A stretch of 64,000 nucleotides of DNA, taken from the NCBI GenBank assembly GCA_008711295.1, contig VUYV01000101.1, positions 1,424,786 through 1,488,785 of the forward strand, in the 5' to 3' direction. The notes below the pieces were generated by a model, which had not been told where the DNA came from, made no database searches, and saw nothing but the letters and a program-made list of their open reading frames with translations. The DNA is from Anarhynchus alexandrinus. Its lineage: Eukaryota > Chordata > Aves > Charadriiformes > Charadriidae. The position numbers were made by a program, and so were the translations under genes. Shown here one piece after another: positions 25,958 through 36,895 of this stretch (positions are counted from its first letter, which is position 1; the number at the start of each line of letters is the position of its first letter).

Positions 25958-27410
25958 TTCCCAAACTAAATCATACTTCCCATAAAAACCACAACAGAAA
26001 ATACTTAGTATGTTAGGGAAACTACAAAAGCAGAAAGTCCATACACACAATGTTCCCTATTCTTTCCTCTCTGATGCAATAGAGTTTTACAATTCCATTC
26101 ATCCAGTCCATTACAAATATTTATTTCCTTCTTCTGGAAGATTCTGGCAAGGTTTCTCCCCCCTTGCCTTCACCCCTCCCCCTTTTTTTATTTTAAAGAA
26201 TGGTATTTATAATAAGGAAAAAAAAAAACAAAAAAACAACCACTAAGTCACAGATAGAACCACATCTTTGTCCTGGCTGCACAAAAATGCTGGAGTTTGA
26301 TAAGCTTTTCTAGAAATTGTTCATTTTCAGGAAATCCATAATTAACACGGGACACATGACTACAACATACTCCAAACATTTTCAAACACCTAAAAGCACA
26401 ACCAATTTCAAAGGAAAAAGTGCATATAGGCATATAACCAAAGAAATCTAATAATTACTTTCCAAAAAGTTACTCATAGTATCACATTTTCAGTACTGTG
26501 AAGATTTAATACTTCATTTCTTGGTTCTAAAATTCTATTAAGAACAAACAAATCCAATGCAGCTGATTTAGGCTAATCTCCAATATAGATGAGAGTTCCC
26601 ACAAAGGAAACACTGGCTTGGTTACCTTAGGAGTACATTCAGGTTTGTCTTAAAAATGTCAAACCACAGAGAACCCATCCAGTACCAAAGGCCCCATTCT
26701 TTATCCGGGATGTGAAATGGGGTGATCCCAGACTGACACAGTCATGCCAGTAAAGCTCTACAGCACTAACAGTTTGTACACATTTTTTTTTTGTATTTAA
26801 AGAAAAAAGTTAAATAGGGCACCCCACCTGTGTCATGAAACAAGATTGCTATTTCAACAAACAATTATGATAATTACGTGGATTTATGTACAATTAGGAT
26901 TAATGAGTTAAAGTTTTAGTGACACAGTTGCATAACATTACTACCATTCAGAAGAAAAAAAGAATAAATTTATCTGAACAATATGAGACACTAACTGATG
27001 ATTTTCCTGTTTGAAGGCAGCACTTCCACTCCATACCAACAGCAGAAATCTAGAATATCTATCTTGTATTATGTTAAAGAATAATTCTTTCACTGTGATG
27101 CCATTAGGCCAACTCAGTTAAAAGTATTCTGACATATCTGACCAATATTTTCACACCTTGTATCACAGGACTTCCAGCTTAAACTGCAACGTATATATTT
27201 GTTCATTTACACACAGAGCAGTGTCATCTATATAAGATTCACTCACTCTCCTCTAAGGTACAAAAGCACCAACTTTCAGTGTGCACAGAGTAGAAAGTAC
27301 AGCATGAAAAAGTATCAAAAATACATTTATCAGGGATCTTATGATTATTGCCCAGCAATAAGAGAAAAGAAAACAAAGGTTCCCAACATAACTGAAGCTA
27401 TGTAGTTTAA

Positions 27411-27545
27411 GACAGTACATTTTACAGAAGAAACAAGACCACAGTGTAGGAGATGGAGATGGGGGATTTGCTCAACAACATGTAGCTAGCAGCAGAAGAG
27501 CAAGTAATTTCAACAGCACAAAACTGAAGCTCCTGGACTTTCAGT
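27411..27545 (-). mobile_element. MIR-family SINE relic
   Basis: The plus strand shows CATTTTACAGAAGAAACA, then GATTTGCTCAACAACATGTA, GCTAGCAGCAGAAGAGCAAG and GAAGCTCCTGGACTTTC, in the order expected for an antisense MIR (CATTTTACAGATGAGGAAAC, CTTGCCCAAGGTCACACAGC, TAG...GGCAGAGC). Divergence is high, as expected for an insertion predating birds. Confidence 0.6.
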
Positions 27546-30042
27546 TCTCTTTCCTCAGTCTCCCCCCATCAGCTACGACCAAGGCACAGCAGTAGTTCAG
27601 CAGTCTACTCAAAAAAATTGCTCAAAGGCTACATGACCAACAACAAAATTAAATACAGAATCTGTAATGCCTGTCTAAAAGGAATGAAAATAACTTCATG
27701 AAGTCAGATGTGCTTCAACATTCACCTTTAGTAAACCTATTAATTAGCATTAAGCCAGATCTGCCTAAAAAAATGCAAATGGCAAATGTGACTAAAAGCA
27801 CGGCTAACACCATTGCTTCCACTCATCATAAAGAAATCTTGATATGTCACATGTATGACGTTTGGAAAAAAAGAGCTCATTTTCAATATGAAAAACAGAC
27901 TTCAAGGCACACCGAATGATATTAACAAAGATGGTAAGGTACTAAATTAACCAAACTGTAGCATACAGAACCGCAAAATATTTAAGAAAATTATTATAAA
28001 TTATGAAAAATAGTTTGCAACTCATGTCTGGCCCAATAAAAGACCTGATGAAGTCACCTCTATGAGGTACTTCAATGACATTTTCCACTTTTTTTTTTTT
28101 TTTGCAATAACTGTAACAAGACAGGAGTAGAAGAAAAAATTTTGAGCACACTACCCTAAAGAAAATGGCAGGTATTTTCCCTAGTATTATAGATTCTCTC
28201 ACACAATTTCAAACATGTAAGTCCAAACAAGAATAATTTTCTTCTATGACTGACATTCTTAATGCAACAAATTAGCCAAATAAAAACAAGTATTCACAAA
28301 CAACCATCTTTCAGTAAGACATTCAGGTCATAGAAACCATGCAAATGGAGTATTTATCACCACCTTACAACTAAAGAGCTCAACCTTTGCAACTAAGAAA
28401 TACCAGTATTTCACAGAAGTGGTACACTCTCTTATGAGCTGCTGTGTCCTTGAACTCTCATGGGACTTGCAGGTTGTGTGGACTATAAGTATGTATTTCT
28501 ATGGTCCACAACAGGCAAGTTTTGCTACAACCGCTGAAATACATCTAGGTGCTGCTACTGCAGCCAGTGTACGCTGGTATACGTTGGACTTTCTAAAAAT
28601 AAAACAGAGTGTATATCCACATACAAAACCACAATATTCATCACTAGGACTTTGGACATGAGAGTTCACTATGAAATAAAAAGTAATCATTATCTGACTA
28701 TGGTTATACAAATAAAAGATGAAAACATCATACTGGAAATGCAAATTCTGAAGTACTCATAGACCTCTTCGGCACTATCTAGCTTTGTAGAAGTTTTTTG
28801 ATACCTTTAGGACAACGAAAAATAATGTTTAAAATATTTTCATTGTACAGTATGGTAAAGTAGTCAGCTCAAACACATGACTAACCATAATGCAAAAGAA
28901 AAACTTGTTTCCAACTATGGTAGCATTTACTGAAGTATTTTGACCTGCAGCCCATTTTAGAAGTTCAGCTCCTTTAAGAGCCACTTCACCACCCTCTAAC
29001 ACCCCAAGCCTGCTGAACTGCAGCTGCTCCAACCTGGATCCCACAGGGCATACCAGAGCAGGAGTACACAAGTAGTGCCAGAGCCTGGCTGCCTGGACAA
29101 GTCTGGCATCTCTCAGCACCACACAAGCTTGGCAAAGTGTTACAGATAGCTCTTGTGCCTCCCCTGCACACAGCTCCTAAAGGTAAGGGAGACAGGGTAC
29201 TCATTTGTCATTCTAATCTCCTCATTTCACCAATTTCTTTGGTGTAATGATTATCTAAGGAAGTATCAACAAGTCCAAAAAGGGGTCCACCAAAGCTAGT
29301 AAGAGCGTGGTCTCCTCTATGAAACAGAGACAAAGAACTAGCTTCACCTCTAGAACTCTAGCTTGGTCAAGGCAGCAGAAGTCCTGCCAGTCCTCACAGG
29401 ACACCAGAATATAAAGCAAACCATGCGGACTAATTGCTGACAGACAATTATGCAACAGCCACCAAACCTAAATGCAACTTCCATGACTTTTCTGCTTGTG
29501 ATCCCACCAGTTGATGCAAGGCCCACCAAGGCCAAACTTCCATCGGGTTTCAAACTGAGATACTGTACCTTACAGTTTTTGAGACACTTAAATTTTGCAT
29601 TATTTAGTTACTTAGGCCACAGCTTTGAAATTATGGCATACAAGGACTGAACATGAAAAAAAAGTAGCACCCTCAATATCAAACAGCCAACTGGTACATC
29701 AGTTCAAGTTTGTGCTAAAACATCACTGCCGTAATTCACCTCTGGTACAGTCCCACTGTTGACATACTACACAAGATAAGCATGATTCTCAAAGGTAAAG
29801 TATGTGAACATAGAGCATGTTTTTAAAGCTATTTGGATGGATGCAAACAGTAACGCTTCTTGATGAAAAGTCTTGAACAGCTACATACTGCAAAGACCCT
29901 CTTCAAGCCACCGATTACAAAAAAAAAAAAAAAGAGGAGTCTAAGCCTCTGCTTTGCTAACTAGAAGTTTCTCTTAAAACACATATACCTCTGCTCTAAG
30001 GAAATGCAAATTGCTTCAGAAGAAGCAGGTCAGCCCTCTTAC

Positions 30043-30132
30043 CTAAGACAGTGAAGTGAGGGTCCAGAGGGAAGCCACCCATTTAGTTCCACTCAGCTGA
30101 ACAACTGCAGCTTCTCCTAATTCTTCACCACC
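30043..30132 (-). other. Candidate untranslated UBE3A 5' exon
   Basis: Minus strand: acceptor CATGTTTTACAG, 90 bases beginning GGTGGTGAAG, and strong donor CTTAG|GTAAGAGG. It lies between the CpG-island promoter and the MATACK exon, where mammalian UBE3A also has optional non-coding exons. I do not recognise the sequence as homologous to a named human exon, so this rests only on splice-site quality and position. Confidence 0.3.
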
Positions 30133-31566
30133 CTGTAAAACATGGGTAAAGAACCATGCAGGATGGTAACAGAAAGAGTATCGGTAAAGACTGACTTCCG
30201 CCCCCTTCCTCCATTCAGCAGTTTGCATAATACAGGGAAGCAGGCTCAACCTATTAAAAGTAAGAAGTAGTTAATGCTTCCTTGAAGAGATTCATTCATA
30301 AGAGTATTTGTGAGACAGAACACTATGGTAATATTTAATTTATAGCGTAATTTTTGCAACCAGTGAGTTATTTTATTGTCAATAAGTTCTGTCACTCCTA
30401 GCCACAAGAAGATGGAACGATTCAAAAATAGCAATTTAAAGTGCTACTTGTTCACGTGTTACATTGCTAAGCATGAATCCTGGATCTCAACATTTTTTGA
30501 TTTGATCTTTTTTGTATTTCTCCTATGAGGGTATTTTCCTGAAGAAATGTCTCACCAGCTGGTATAGCTACTGAAGTGTTGCTTTGTTACAAAGTATTAC
30601 CTTTACACTGTATTTACTGACTTTCTGCTAACCAACCAGATACATTACACACATTACTATTCATATGAACTAGCTTTTTTCCAAACTTTCATTCATGGAC
30701 AATACAGCCTTACAAGGCTGTCAGGCACTGCCTGTAAATACAGGAAGTTAATGCAATAAATGTTAAGGTCAAACCATTTAAGGTGACAAAAGTCACTTCA
30801 AACATGCATTTTGCACATTGCTGTTGTCTCTGGGAACCAACTATTTAGCAAAGTTTACAGCACTCTTCTGGGAGGGGGGTGAGACTATTTTTTCAAAAAG
30901 TAAATATCATATTCTAAATTATTTACTACAGACCCCAATAGCAAATGTTTTACCCCTCTCCTTCCATGTACAAATCAGAATTTGATTAATGACAGAACCA
31001 GTCTTTCAACACTGCTTCTCTAAAAACTCATAACTACCTTAAATATGCTGGATACTTCAGAAAAAGTGTAAAACATGCCTCCTTTGTTTAAAAATCAATA
31101 TCAATTCATTAACTAAAGTGAAGCGAAGACCTGGCCCACAGTACCAGAAACGAAGAATGACACTGGAAATGAGATATATGCCTACATACTTTAGGAATTC
31201 TCTCCTCTTGTTGCTCAATTGCATGTTCTATTTTTAAGAATTAGTGGCTTTTACCTTCAAGTGTATGAATACACTGGTATGGGGAGGAAGACAGATATTT
31301 CCTGCACTTAAAAAAGATGAATTCTCTCTGGACATTCACTAAGTAAACTGAAACCAAACGTAGCAGAGGCAAAAATACATACATAAATAAATCTTTCCTA
31401 TAGCAAAAACTAAGATGATGCATATTTACAAAAATGTAAACACTAAATTTGTTCCATGATAAGTGTAATGTACTACACTAATTATTGTTTACACAAAATG
31501 TTATATGCTTAAACATGTTCACAATAAAACATGCTTATGACTATTAGAACTTGACTCAAAGATATT

Positions 31567-31579
31567 CCCCCCCCCCCCC
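31567..31579. repeat. Poly-C tract
   Basis: Thirteen uninterrupted C residues in the large intron. No other structure is apparent around it. Confidence 0.85.
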
Positions 31580-34101
31580 ATTATGTATTTGGTTAAGTAG
31601 AACCTGTGAATTCATAGAGAACTAGTGAAGAACACATCAACAAAGCACATATTCATAATGAAATATGCATGACTTGACACTGGGGTACACGTCATATTTC
31701 CAAAGCAGGTTTTCTCCTACAAAAAGTGAAGTTAAATGAAAGGAAAGAGAATCTGTTTTATTTTCTCGAGTCAATAAGAACAGGAACAAACTCAAGGTGC
31801 TCTAACAGGGACTCTTAACAAGCTAAGAACATCCCTAGATGTATTTAACAAATACACACAGTTTTAAATTCCATTCACAAAAGAACCATCATTTGCATAT
31901 GTCTTTAAGCAATAGCAGTAATTTAAAAAAGACTAAAAGTTTTGTTTGCTATTAAAAATAGGATAAAACCCACACAATGTTAGAGTTCTGAAGAGCACCT
32001 GGACTGAGAAATCTAGGCTTTGAAATTCACTGCTGTGAAAAAGTTAAACATCTCCGCTTTTTCAAGCCTGCCCTTCCTTCAATTACTTTTTTTATAGTCA
32101 CACAATCATACCCCTAAAAACCCCCAGACAAATGAAACCCTTTATTTTGCCATCTAGCTTGCTGCTTTTATTTCTAAATTCTTGGGAGATACTCAGGATA
32201 CTCCAGTGAGGCAAAATAGCAAACAAGTCTGGTAAATGGAAAAAGAACTTGTTAATTCCAGTATGAAAGATGCCACATTAAATAGCAAACATTTAGAGTG
32301 GAATGGAAAGTATTCATAAAAGAAAGATGAAATATCTGTAATATTGCATGGAAATAATTTCGGTTAAAGGTATTTTTCAGCCCTGTAAACCTAAGTAGTG
32401 GCTTAGCTTTTCTTCCAAGGTTTGCCTGTATTGAATTGACAGAACATTACTGTGAAGAAGACAAGTCATAAGCACTGCAAACTGCATCTGTTTTAAAAGA
32501 CAAATGTATGTGAGCAAAACTATCGAATATCCATAGCAATTTGGTAATGCACATATTTTCAATTCAACACAGTCATTAAACTCAGAGTTTCACAGTATTT
32601 TCAATTTGAAAAAAGTACCTTTAACTGCTTCCAAGATAAAAGGGCACAGAGTATTTAGTGCCACCACCCAAATCAAGCAGTTTGTGAAAACTGTAAAGCC
32701 CATTTTCCAGCAGTTTTCATTTTTATCAAGCGGTACCTCTTGCCATCTCCATTATTATCCCACCCAGTCATAGATGTCTAACAATGGAGTTAAACTTAAG
32801 AGTGCAGCTTCTCCCTTAGCAGGGAATCTCTCTCTAACTGGATGCTATTTATATGAATTAGGAACTTAATCTTATCTTTTATACCTCTGCCTTTCAAACC
32901 AGTCAAAAAAAAAACCCAAAACAAACAAACACCAAAAAAAACAAACCCAAACTTGACAATACAAACATGTAGGTCTTACTTCCTTAGGAAATCAAAGCTA
33001 AAATCAGGTGCAATTTCCCACTGAGGAACTTTTTTGGTAGACATGCAAGAAGCATGGTAAAACTAATCTGACAAGCTGATTCTCACAGAGGCTCAGGTTT
33101 GCACAGCCTCCTACTGAGGTAGGGAAGTTTCCATACATGCACAGAGGGACCATCCCTGAAGTGACGTGCAAGACACAGGCTTTGTCTCAGAATTAGAACA
33201 TCGCTTACACAGAAGGAAACACAAACAAGTATTTCCATTAACTGGAGAGAAAAACCCAAACATAACTACAAGTCTATAGATCACAGGTTCTTGCCACTTA
33301 AAGAAGAGTTGTGGAACACACTTTGTTTGCTATGTGATAGTAACTTCTGAATGACCATGTCACATCATCGTAGACACCCAATTTACAAATCGACCGTGAA
33401 CTATGACAACCCATAAAAGTTCCCTTAAAATAAATACTGGGGGTACGCTTAAAAACTGAAACCCAGCAAGTCCTGCAGTCAGGACTGACAGATGACACTT
33501 ATCAGCACAGCAGCCTGTTCACAGGTTAGCAGATGCAACTCCTCCGACTGGATAGAAGGTAACACGAGCAAGTGAACATGCCTACTTTGTTAAGCAGGCC
33601 TTGCACACTAGTTATGCACCCTCGCAGTACTTCACATACCCGCACCACCCCGACGGCCACAGCTGGCCATGCCGAAGCCGCTCCATGCCCACAGCAGCCC
33701 CGGGGAGCGGGCACGGCCGCTGCGCCGCTCGGCCGAGCCGGGAAACTGAGGCGGGGGCAGGCTGGGTTCAACCAAGGTCGCTCAGCGAGCCCGATCTCCC
33801 CGGGGGGCGGGCTGAAGCCCGGAGCCACCCGCCCGCCCGGCCTTCCCGCTCTGGGGAGGGACGGGGCGGCCCCGCACCCATGTGCCTCACGGGGAGGAAG
33901 GGAGAGGACCACCGAGGCCACGCACCCCTGCCGCCGGCACCTCCCGCCCGCCTTCCCCTCCCCAGGCGGGGGGTCTCCCGGGCGGGGGGAAGCGGGCAGA
34001 GCCACCTCCCGGCCCCCTCCCCTTTCAGGGCCGGCGTGAGACGGGCGCCATCCCCCCTCCCGGCCCTCCCCAGGGCCGGGCGCTGCGCAGCGCCTACCGA
34101 C

Positions 34102-34160
34102 CTGGCCGCCGCGGCCTGCTGCTCCCGGTCACTCCCGCCGCCGCCGCCGCCCGGGCTCAT
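34102..34160 (-). promoter_or_regulatory. Possible upstream ORF in the first exon
   Basis: An ATG at 34160 opens 19 codons, MSPGGGGGGSDREQQAAAA, up to the proposed donor. If spliced directly to the MATACK exon, the frame ends after five more codons (SDSKL) before the main start. Start context is weak (C at -3, A at +4). Whether it is translated is unknown. Confidence 0.3.
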
Positions 34161-34379
34161 GCGGGGGCCGCGCCGCGCTCGGAGCCGGGCCGCAGGCGAG
34201 GATGAGGAGGCGCTGCCGCTGTTGCTGCTGCTGCCGGTGGAGCCGTCGGGGCGCCGGGGCGGAGAGAGACGGGGCCGCGGCCTGGTGGGGCGGGGAAGGG
34301 AGAGGCGAGCGGCCTGGCGAGGCCGGCGGCGCGGCGGACAGGGGCGGGAAGAGCGGGCCGGGCCCGCGGGTGCGCCTCC

Positions 34380-34387
34380 TCTCGCGA
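34380..34387. promoter_or_regulatory. TCTCGCGA promoter element
   Basis: Eight of ten bases of the TCTCGCGAGA element, common in vertebrate CpG-island promoters. It lies about 30 bases inside the YY1 motif at 34417-34428. Confidence 0.5.
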
Positions 34388-34416
34388 ACTCGTTCGCTCT
34401 CAGCCCGAGCCCCGCG

Positions 34417-34428
34417 CCACCATCTTGG
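34417..34428 (-). promoter_or_regulatory. YY1 initiator-type motif (proximal)
   Basis: The minus strand reads CCAAGATGGTGG, one mismatch from the YY1 consensus CAAGATGGCGGC. Such motifs often sit just downstream of the start site in the sense orientation, so transcription of UBE3A may begin a little to the right of this site. Confidence 0.55.
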
Positions 34429-34575
34429 GAGCAACGCGGATATCGGCGCGGCGCAAGCTCGGAGGACTGGCGGCGGGCGGGGGTTGGGGTGNGTTCTTCC
34501 CTGCTTTTTTCACTGGCGGCGCCCGGCGGAAGGGAGCTGAGCCGGCGCCTGCGTGCCTGCGCGCTTGAGGCGGGA

Positions 34576-34588
34576 GCCGCCATCTTGG
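34576..34588 (-). promoter_or_regulatory. YY1 initiator-type motif (distal, perfect)
   Basis: The plus strand has GCCGCCATCTTGG; the minus strand reads CCAAGATGGCGGC, a full YY1 match in UBE3A sense orientation. It is about 160 bases upstream of the other copy, suggesting a second start site. Confidence 0.65.
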
Positions 34589-34686
34589 AAGAGGGCAACG
34601 GGGCGGGGGCGGCTCTCTCCCTATGGAGCGGCGGTCCGCCCGGCGCGCGGGGTGGTGACGCGCCGGGCGGGGCGGAGCCCGGAGTC

Positions 34687-34697
34687 GCGCGTGCGCA
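34687..34697 (-). promoter_or_regulatory. NRF1 motif
   Basis: The minus strand reads TGCGCACGCGC, matching the palindromic NRF1 consensus YGCGCAYGCGCR over its first eleven positions. It overlaps the CTCF-like site. Confidence 0.5.
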
Positions 34698-34708
34698 GGG
34701 GGCGCTCC
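34693..34708 (+). promoter_or_regulatory. CTCF-like motif
   Basis: GCGCAGGGGGCGCTCC contains the AGGGGGCGC core of the CTCF consensus. Its place at the upstream edge of the CpG island suits a promoter-edge boundary site. Motif only. Confidence 0.5.
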
Positions 34709-34732
34709 CCGGGCGGGGGACGGCGGGGGCGC

Positions 34733-34768
34733 GCCTCTCCCTGCTCCCCCCCCATCCCCCCTCCCCGC
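34733..34768. repeat. Pyrimidine-rich tract at the island edge
   Basis: About 35 bases almost entirely C and T on the plus strand (CTCCCTGCTCCCCCCCCATC and onward). It directly abuts the alternating purine-pyrimidine stretch. Confidence 0.8.
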
Positions 34769-34916
34769 TCATATACATAAAGGTGCATATACACACACTT
34801 GCGGGTACGTGTATATACGTGTGTGTTGGTGGGTACACGCGTGTGCGTATACATATAGATGCGTACGGAGGGACGCACGCGTGGGCGTGCGTGTATGCGA
34901 GACGCATATGTGTATT
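34769..34916. repeat. Imperfect alternating purine-pyrimidine stretch
   Basis: About 150 bases dominated by GT, GC and AT alternation (for example GTACGTGTATATACGTGTGT and GGTACACGCGTGTGCGTATA), with ACGCGT cores. It is a diverged microsatellite rather than a clean one. Such alternation favours left-handed Z-DNA when supercoiled. It lies about 180 bases upstream of the distal YY1 motif. Confidence 0.85.
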
Positions 34917-35899
34917 TAGGCATATTTCTTTTATTGGAATTTTGAGGGAATTTAAAACTAGGAGTAAAATTTGGGTTTTGGCAGGTTAATGTTGGGAGCA
35001 GGTGGGTCAAATACTTTCAAAATGGGGCGATGCGTGCAAGATTTGACTTGGGAATGGTCCGTGTTCGGCATTAAAAATGTGGAGCTGCAAGCAAAGAAGG
35101 GGGGGGACTAAGCAAAAAGAAAAAAGGAAAACAGATCTGAATCTTTTTTACATTATCCCTTAATAAAGGGAATTAAATAGAGGTGGTTCTACCCTGGCAG
35201 TATGCTTTTTAGGGTTTTTTAAGTATAATCTAGATGCATGAGAAGTTCTTAGAAGTTAGAATGGGCTGTTCAAACTATAAACATAAATTCTCAAAAGCAC
35301 AATTCGGAAGCCAAGTATTTGTTCTGGATCCGGGAAATGTGTGTTTAAAATCTTTAAGAAGAGATGGATACGTTTACAGTTTTTAGCACAATTTTGGAAG
35401 CCCTGTGGTCTGTGTTAACAGCTGTTGAGGCCCATGGGCTCCAACTACATCGTCAGAAATCAGCGCAGAGAGTCCTGGTACTTGCAAAGAATATGGTGGG
35501 CAGATGTATAATCGAAATAATTAAGACTGAATGAAGTGCTCTTGTAGTTCGGTGTGGTCGGAACGCAGGCTGCGGCGCTGCGCTCAGATGGACGTCGGTA
35601 TTCATCTAAAAATAGTCACTGAAACGAACGCTGACTTCTGCATCTGGAGGCTCTCTCCCACGCAGTAGCAAAACCTGCCAACTTTGATGTATTAAAATTT
35701 CAAATTCAGGACAAAGTTTATTATGCCATGAGCTTTCCTGTTACCTCAGAAATAATAATATTGAGAAAACCGGATCTGAAAGATGCACTGTCTTGCTGCT
35801 TTTTCCATGCTCTGTTGTAGAGCCCCACATGTCCAGTCCTTATCGCCTGCTTGACTATAAGGATGCTATGGGGGAGCATGTCACAGGCTGAAGTCCAAG
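34917..35899. other. Upstream intergenic DNA, nothing recognised
   Basis: Ordinary AT-rich sequence between the promoter edge and the CR1 cluster, with a G7 run near 35100. No exon or repeat family identified. Confidence 0.6.
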
Positions 35900-36600
35900 T
35901 AAGCAGCGTCTGCTTTCCCCTTGCCTACAGAGCCACTCTTCTCATCACAGAGGTGCTCAGGCTGGTCAGGCATAATTTGCTGTTGGTAAATCCATGCTGG
36001 CTATTCCCAGTCACATTCTTGCTCTTACTGAGTCTGGACACAACCTGCCCTGAGTTTCAGGTGAAGCTGATCAGCCATAAGTTCCTCAGATCCACCTTGC
36101 CTCTGGCCCTTTGGGACGTCCCACAAACACCACAATCATTCAGAGATGACAGAAGGTGGCTTTCTCTCAGTGGTGGCCAGCTCTCAGTGTGCTTGGTTGC
36201 TTCCCGTCTGATCCCATGAGCTTACATACGTCCAGTTTATCTAAGTAGTCCTTAGTTTCATCCTCCTCTTCTGTGAGCAGCACCTTTCTCCCCCAAGCTT
36301 TCCTACTACCCATAGGGATCTGGGAGCCCTAAGACCCCATCTGGCCAGTAGCAACAGCACTGACATAGTCTTTTCCATGTCCTGTTGCCACTAGGTGCTC
36401 TGCCCCATTAAGCAGCAACATCACAATTTCCTTAGTCTTCCTTTTGCTGCTGATGTACCTACAGATGCTCTTATTGTCCTTCACATCCCTCACCAGTTTC
36501 AACTCTGGCCTAGCTTTGGCCTTCACAATTTTATCCCTGTGTGCTTAGATGATGTTCCTAAAGCCCTTCCTGGAATATGTCGCAGTCCATCATTGCATGG
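35900..36600 (-). pseudogene. Degraded CR1 LINE ORF2 (linker and early reverse transcriptase)
   Basis: On the minus strand, peptide fragments appear in CR1 order: DKIVKAKARPELKLVRDVKD and RYISSKRKTKE (the linker between endonuclease and reverse transcriptase), then LDVCKLMGSDG, then a remnant of the NYRPVSLT box near 36070, then SQHGFT near 35990 and a relic of the SCLTNL segment. Reading frames shift repeatedly and stops interrupt them, and the spacing shows internal deletions. It is an old, inactive copy with no catalytic YxDD region left. Confidence 0.78.
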
Positions 36601-36895
36601 AAGCTGTCTCCATAACTTTTATCAGGACATTTGTTCATCTTCTTGCATCCTTATAGCAGGAAGGGCCAGCACTGCTCAAAATATCCAAGATAGGGACACT
36701 GTGGATTTATATGATGGTGGTCTTTTTTACCCCTCTTTTTTTCCAAACAGTAGCTGTCACTTGGTTTGGAGTTGGGGTTTTTGGCCCTTGCAGAGCATCA
36801 AGTGCATTTTTTTCCCATGGAACTATTGATGGGAGAAGATCTTGTCCCTGGTTAGTAACGGACAGCTCATTGTCCATCACTGCTCTGAGGTAATA

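Larger units (their letters stand above)
17587..34101 (-). other. UBE3A: Large first-region intron of UBE3A
   Basis: About 16.5 kb between the proposed first-exon donor and the MATACK exon. Mostly AT-rich unique sequence with A/T homopolymers. Recognised contents are a poly-C tract and ambiguous base (23495-23514), a CR1 tail (25862-25957), a MIR relic (27411-27545), a candidate untranslated exon (30043-30132), a poly-C tract (31567-31579) and an A-rich low-complexity stretch near 32905-32955. Another ambiguous base is at 22000. Further 5' UTR exons may be hidden here; I could not identify them with confidence. Confidence 0.65.
34102..34435 (-). other. UBE3A: Proposed UBE3A non-coding first exon
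   Basis: Within the CpG island, a minus-strand segment starts near the YY1 motif around 34428 (start site inferred) and ends at the donor candidate GGCCAG|GTCGGT at 34102/34101. A second donor candidate, GGTCG|GTAGGC, lies four bases further down. The exon contains a short CAG-rich run and a GGC repeat. If transcription starts at the upper YY1 motif (about 34588) the exon would be about 490 bases. Neither end is proven. Confidence 0.4.
33625..34750 (-). promoter_or_regulatory. UBE3A: CpG-island promoter of UBE3A
   Basis: A sharply delimited GC-rich block of about 1.1 kb, dense in CG dinucleotides, in otherwise AT-rich DNA. It lies just upstream of the UBE3A start-codon exons on the minus strand. 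There is no obvious TATA box. It contains two YY1 initiator-type motifs, a TCTCGCGA element, an NRF1 motif and a CTCF-like motif, the usual makeup of a housekeeping promoter. The long open frames on both strands through it reflect stop-codon scarcity in GC-rich DNA. One ambiguous base (34492) lies beside a G-rich run. The island could also support divergent transcription to the right. Confidence 0.85.

Noticed and set aside
31255..31273. A 19-base minus-strand microexon with a strong acceptor (CTTCCTCCCCATACCAG) and donor AAG|GTAAAA
   Set aside because: Too short to support without transcript evidence; chance splice-like pairs are expected in 16 kb of intron.
33601..34989. 462-codon plus-strand ORF and a 379-codon minus-strand ORF through the CpG island
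   Set aside because: Low stop density in GC-rich DNA; Pro/Arg/Gly-biased composition on both strands, no domain, and an N within. The region is a promoter and leader.
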